DNA of 64,000 bases from SCGC-AG-212-J23 sp035762345 (lineage in GTDB: Bacteria > Pseudomonadota > Gammaproteobacteria > Burkholderiales > SG8-39): contig DASTPE010000160.1 in NCBI GenBank assembly GCA_035762345.1, positions 4,470 through 68,469 on the forward strand, written 5' to 3'. The notes under the pieces are model-generated. The model worked only from the letters and a program-made list of their open reading frames with translations, was not told where the DNA came from and did no database searches. This document shows positions 60,563 through 64,000 of this stretch, piece by piece. The stretch's first letter is position 1, and every line of letters begins with the position of its first letter. Both the position numbers and the translations under genes were made by a program.

Positions 60563-61516
60563 CTACTGCGGCTTGAGTCCGAGCTCGCCGGCGAGCTTCG
60601 ACCAGCGCTCGAGGTCTGCGCGGATCAGCGCCTCGAACTCTTTCGGCGAGCTGCCGACTGGAAGCAGCGCCGCCTGCAGGAGCCTCGCCTTCACATCTTC
60701 CAGCGCGAGCACCTTCTTCGTCTCGGCGTAGAGCCGCTCGACCACCTCGGTGCTCGTGCCGCGCGGCACGAGCAGGCCCAGCCACTGGCCGGTGTCGAAG
60801 CCCGGAAAGCCGGACTCGTGCAGCGTCGGGATCTCGGGCATCGTGGGGAAGCGCTCCTTGCTCGTGAACGCGAGGATCTTGATCCGGCCGGCCCGGTGAT
60901 GCGGGATAAGCGGCGTCGAGCCGAGCACGGCCACCGGCACCTGGCCGCCGACCAGGTCCTGGACCGCCGGCCCGCCGCCCTTATACGGGACATGCACCAT
61001 GTCAATGCCGGCCATCTTCTTCAGAAGCTCTCCTGACATGTGCTGGCCGCTGCCCGTGCCGGAATGGGCGAACGAAAGCTTCCCGGGGTTTGCCTTCGCA
61101 TGCGCGATCAGCTCCTGCACGTTTGCCACCGGCAGCGAAGCGTGCGCGGCGACCGCAATCGGCTGCGTGGTGACCTGCGTCACCGGCACGAAGTCGCGCA
61201 GCACCTCATAGGGCACGTTCTTCACGACCAAGTGCAGCGTCACCACAGGATCGGCGGCGAAGAGGATCGTGTAGCCATCCGGCGCGGCGCGCGCGACTTC
61301 ATGCGTGCCGATGGCGCCGGCGCCGCCGGCCCGATTCTCGACGAGAAACTGCTGACCAAGCGCCTGCGACAGCCGGTCGGAGACCGAGCGCGCGGCGACG
61401 TCGGTGGCTCCGCCGGGCGGGAAAGGCACGATTAAGCGCACCGGTTTGGCTGGCCAGGATTGTGCCTGGACAGCGGCAGCGAGCCCCAACGCCAGAGCAA
61501 GTAGCAGAGCTTTCAT
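60563..61516 (-). CDS. Bug-family periplasmic receptor, second copy
   Basis: 317-residue exported receptor with signal peptide (LLLALALGLAAAVQAQ) and Bug motifs WPAKPVRLIVPFPPGGATDV, ENRAGGAGAIGTHEVARA, GYTILFAADPVV and VPYKGGGPAVQDLVGGQ. No permease or catabolic gene is adjacent: the neighbours are a helicase and leuS, so it is an orphan receptor with an unknown ligand, as is common in Burkholderiales. It is divergent from leuS with 70 bases between the starts. Confidence 0.92.
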   Translation of the reverse strand: MKALLLALALGLAAAVQAQSWPAKPVRLIVPFPPGGATDVAARSVSDRLSQALGQQFLVENRAGGAGAIGTHEVARAAPDGYTILFAADPVVTLHLVVKNVPYEVLRDFVPVTQVTTQPIAVAAHASLPVANVQELIAHAKANPGKLSFAHSGTGSGQHMSGELLKKMAGIDMVHVPYKGGGPAVQDLVGGQVPVAVLGSTPLIPHHRAGRIKILAFTSKERFPTMPEIPTLHESGFPGFDTGQWLGLLVPRGTSTEVVERLYAETKKVLALEDVKARLLQAALLPVGSSPKEFEALIRADLERWSKLAGELGLKPQ

Positions 61517-61586
61517 GGACGTCCCCCTTCTTCGGCTTCCACGCTCGCGTGGGATGCGATAATCCGCGGCTTCCGCAAAACTTCAC

Positions 61587-64000
61587 ATGCAAGAAGCTTA
61601 CGAACCGGCAAGCGTGGAGCGCGAAGCCCAGGCGTTTTGGGCGAGCCGCGATTCCTTCCGCTCGACCGAAGCGCGCGCCAGGCCGAAATTCTACTGTCTG
61701 TCCATGTTCCCTTACCCCTCGGGGAAGCTGCACATGGGGCACGTGCGCAACTACACCATCGGCGACGTGCTCACGCGCTACTACCGCATGCGCGGTTACA
61801 ACGTGCTGCAGCCGATGGGCTGGGACGCGTTCGGCCTGCCGGCCGAGAACGCCGCTATGGCAAACGAGGTCCCGCCCGCGCGATGGACGTACGACAACAT
61901 CGCCTACATGAAGGCGCAGCTGCAAAGCCTGGGCTTCGCGCTCGACTGGAACCGCGAGCTCGCCACCTGCAAGTCCGACTACTACCGCTGGAACCAGTGG
62001 GTCTTCACAAGGCTTTTCCGCAAGGGGCTTGCCTACAAGAAGACCGGCGCCGTCAACTGGGATCCCGTCGACCAGACGGTCCTCGCCAATGAGCAGGTGA
62101 TCGAGGGCCGGGGCTGGCGCACCGGAGCGCTCGTCGAAAAGCGCGAGATCCCGATGTACTTCCTGCGCATCACGGCCTATGCCGAGGAGCTGCTCGCTGC
62201 GCTCGACAAGCTGCCCGGCTGGCCGGAGCAGGTGAAGCTCATGCAGAAGAACTGGATCGGGCGCTCGGACGGCGTGCGGATCGGCTTTCCCTATCGGCTG
62301 GAAAACGATGACCGCGTGCTATGGGTGTTCACGACTCGCGCGGACACCCTGATAGGTGCGACCTTCATGGCGGTCGCGGCAGAGCATCCGATCGCCGTGC
62401 ACGCTGCTCGACGAAATCCCGAGCTGGCCAAGTTCATGGATGCGTGCAGAAAAGGCGCGCTCATCGAAGCCGACCTCGCCCAGATCGAGAAGAAGGGCAT
62501 GCCGACAGGGCTCTTTGCGTCCCACCCGCTGACGAACGAGCAGATCCCGGTGTGGGTCGGAAACTACGTACTGATGGGATACGGCGAAGGCGCGGTCATG
62601 GGTGTGCCGGCGCACGACGAGCGGGACTACGAGTTCGCGCTCAAGTACAAGCTGCCGATCAAGCCGGTCATCCGCCACGCGCTCGGCGACACCGTGCCGG
62701 CACCCTGGAAGCCCGAGTACGCCGAGTATGGGGTATGCATCAACTCAGGACCGTACGACGGCCTCGGCTACCAGGAAGCCGTGGATCGCATTGCCGAGGA
62801 TCTCAGGGCAAAGGGCCTCGGCGAGAAGCAGGTGCAATGGCGCCTGCGCGACTGGGGGATTTCGCGCCAGCGCTACTGGGGCACGCCCATCCCGATCGTG
62901 CACTGCCCCGCCTGTGGCGACGTACCGGTGCCCGACGCCGAGCTTCCAGTCGTGCTCCCCGAAGACGTCGTGCCCGACGGCACCGGCAACCCGCTCGCAA
63001 AGAAGCCTGAGTTCTACCAGACGAAATGTCCCCAGTGCTCGCGGCCGGCGAATCGCGAGACCGATACGATGGACACGTTCGTCGACTCCTCGTGGTACTT
63101 CGCGCGCTTCGCTTGTCCGGACCAGAGCAAGGCGATGCTCGACGAGCGGGCGAGCTACTGGATGCCCGTCGACCAGTACATCGGCGGCATCGAGCACGCT
63201 ATCTTGCATCTCCTGTACTCGCGCTTCTTCCAGCGCGTCATGCGGGAGGAGACGGGCCTCATGCCGGGAGTGGCCGAGCCTTTCACCAACCTGCTGACCC
63301 AGGGCATGGTGCTCGCCGAGTCCTACTACACCGATGCGAGTGGCCGGCGGGAGTGGGTCAATCCCGCGGAGGTCGAGGTGCAAAGGGATTCCAAGGGCAA
63401 CATCGTTTCGGCGAAACGCGCTTCGGACGGTATCCCCGTCGTGTACGACGGGGTCGGCACGATGTCCAAGTCAAAGAACAACGGCGTCGATCCCCAAGCG
63501 CTGATCGACGAGCACGGCGCGGACACCGCGCGTTTCTACACCATCTTTGCTTCACCTCCGACCAACACGCTGGAATGGAGCGACAAGAACGTCGCCGGCT
63601 CGGCGAGATTCCTGAAATCGGTATGGACATTTGCCTACCGGTTCTCCAGGGCGAGCAAGAGCAAGGACGTCGACAGGAAGATCCGCTTCCGTATCCACGC
63701 GGACCTGAAACAGGCGAACTTCGACATGCAGCGCCACCAGTTCAACACCGTCGCCTCGGCCTGCATGAAGATCCTCAATGCCCTCGAAGAGCTGCCCGAA
63801 TGGAACGCGACCAGCGAGGAAGGCCTGTCCATTCTGCTGCGGCTGCTTTCACCGATCGCCCCGCACATCGCTCACCATCTGTGGCGCGAGCTCGGGTTCG
63901 GCGAGGACGTGATGAAAGCCCCGTGGCCCGAGCCCGATGCCGCGGCGCTCGAGCAGGACGAGATCGAGCTGGTGGTGCAGGTGAACGGCAAGCTGCGCGG
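61587..64000 (+). CDS. leuS: Leucyl-tRNA synthetase (C-terminus beyond the window)
   Basis: Class I synthetase that charges leucine to its tRNAs. About 804 codons are visible of the usual 860 or so. HIGH-type motif in KLHMGHVRNYTIGD (about residue 48), the large editing domain (FTTRADTLIGATFMAVAAEHP), a zinc-knuckle-like HCPACG and CPQCSRP pair, DWGISRQRYWGTPIP, and the KMSKS motif as TMSKSKNNGVDP. The ATG at 61587 begins MQEAYEPASVEREAQAFW, the normal beginning. The last visible residues VVQVNGKLRG are the conserved C-terminal segment, so only a short end is missing. Confidence 0.97.
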   Translation, partial: MQEAYEPASVEREAQAFWASRDSFRSTEARARPKFYCLSMFPYPSGKLHMGHVRNYTIGDVLTRYYRMRGYNVLQPMGWDAFGLPAENAAMANEVPPARWTYDNIAYMKAQLQSLGFALDWNRELATCKSDYYRWNQWVFTRLFRKGLAYKKTGAVNWDPVDQTVLANEQVIEGRGWRTGALVEKREIPMYFLRITAYAEELLAALDKLPGWPEQVKLMQKNWIGRSDGVRIGFPYRLENDDRVLWVFTTRADTLIGATFMAVAAEHPIAVHAARRNPELAKFMDACRKGALIEADLAQIEKKGMPTGLFASHPLTNEQIPVWVGNYVLMGYGEGAVMGVPAHDERDYEFALKYKLPIKPVIRHALGDTVPAPWKPEYAEYGVCINSGPYDGLGYQEAVDRIAEDLRAKGLGEKQVQWRLRDWGISRQRYWGTPIPIVHCPACGDVPVPDAELPVVLPEDVVPDGTGNPLAKKPEFYQTKCPQCSRPANRETDTMDTFVDSSWYFARFACPDQSKAMLDERASYWMPVDQYIGGIEHAILHLLYSRFFQRVMREETGLMPGVAEPFTNLLTQGMVLAESYYTDASGRREWVNPAEVEVQRDSKGNIVSAKRASDGIPVVYDGVGTMSKSKNNGVDPQALIDEHGADTARFYTIFASPPTNTLEWSDKNVAGSARFLKSVWTFAYRFSRASKSKDVDRKIRFRIHADLKQANFDMQRHQFNTVASACMKILNALEELPEWNATSEEGLSILLRLLSPIAPHIAHHLWRELGFGEDVMKAPWPEPDAAALEQDEIELVVQVNGKLR

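Overview
This GC-rich window looks chromosomal and betaproteobacterial (Burkholderiales-like). Supporting signs are two Bug-type (tripartite tricarboxylate) solute receptors, metK divergent from tandem lipid A acyltransferases, an SAH riboswitch in front of ahcY, a pstSCAB-phoU-phoBR operon and very tight gene packing with many 4-base start/stop overlaps. I saw no insertion sequence, phage gene, CRISPR array, rRNA or convincing tRNA. The gene content suggests a free-living soil, rhizosphere or groundwater heterotroph.

Layout. 1-3279 (minus): a DegT-type sugar aminotransferase (cut by the window edge), a Gfo/Idh/MocA dehydrogenase and two LpxL-like acyltransferases, read here as an envelope or lipid A module. 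3301-8160 (plus): metK, a LigM-type aromatic O-demethylase, a MetE-like methyltransferase and the two subunits of a LigAB-type extradiol dioxygenase. 8157-9991 (minus): a Ser/Thr kinase and a degenerate nucleotide-cyclase-like protein. 10019-13376 (plus): promoter, SAH riboswitch with a built-in terminator, ahcY, a ketopantoate reductase-like gene and a divergent methylenetetrahydrofolate reductase-like gene. 14446-18850: an HTH-aminotransferase fusion, divergent from an Xre/RES toxin-antitoxin pair that is translationally coupled to a thiamine diphosphate enzyme. 19082-28989: housekeeping genes (ttcA, pteridine reductase, MidA-like, cca, two GST-family proteins), a diheme cytochrome with an incomplete TRAP transporter, and the sensor kinase of a two-component pair. 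28986-30010: its response regulator and a tiny exported lysine/aspartate-rich peptide. 30127-44711: a purine/ureide island. 44720-50536: an NDUFA9-like protein, lytic transglycosylase, 5-formyl-THF cyclo-ligase, O-methyltransferase and ilvA. 50653-51813: pobA. 51889-58400: Pho box and the complete phosphate regulon core. 58397-64000: a UvrD-type helicase, a second Bug receptor and leuS (cut by the window edge).

How the genes work together. In the first 13 kb, methyl groups taken from lignin-type methoxy-aromatics by LigM could pass through methyl-tetrahydrofolate to homocysteine (MetE-like), then to S-adenosylmethionine (MetK), with AhcY recycling the product under control of an SAH sensor; the demethylated catechol would be opened by LigAB. 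PobA 40 kb away would feed the same ring-cleavage step with protocatechuate. In the purine island, urate would be converted by PuuD, UraH and UraD to allantoin, by PuuE and AllC to ureidoglycine, by a PucG-like transaminase to oxalurate, and by AllFGH to oxamate and carbamoyl phosphate. An amidase, an ABC transporter, a Bug receptor and a phosphoribosyltransferase sit in the same island.

Limits. All assignments come from reading the sequence and remembered family features; no similarity search was run. Start codons are chosen from overlaps, ribosome binding sites and family N-termini, and several are TTG or GTG.
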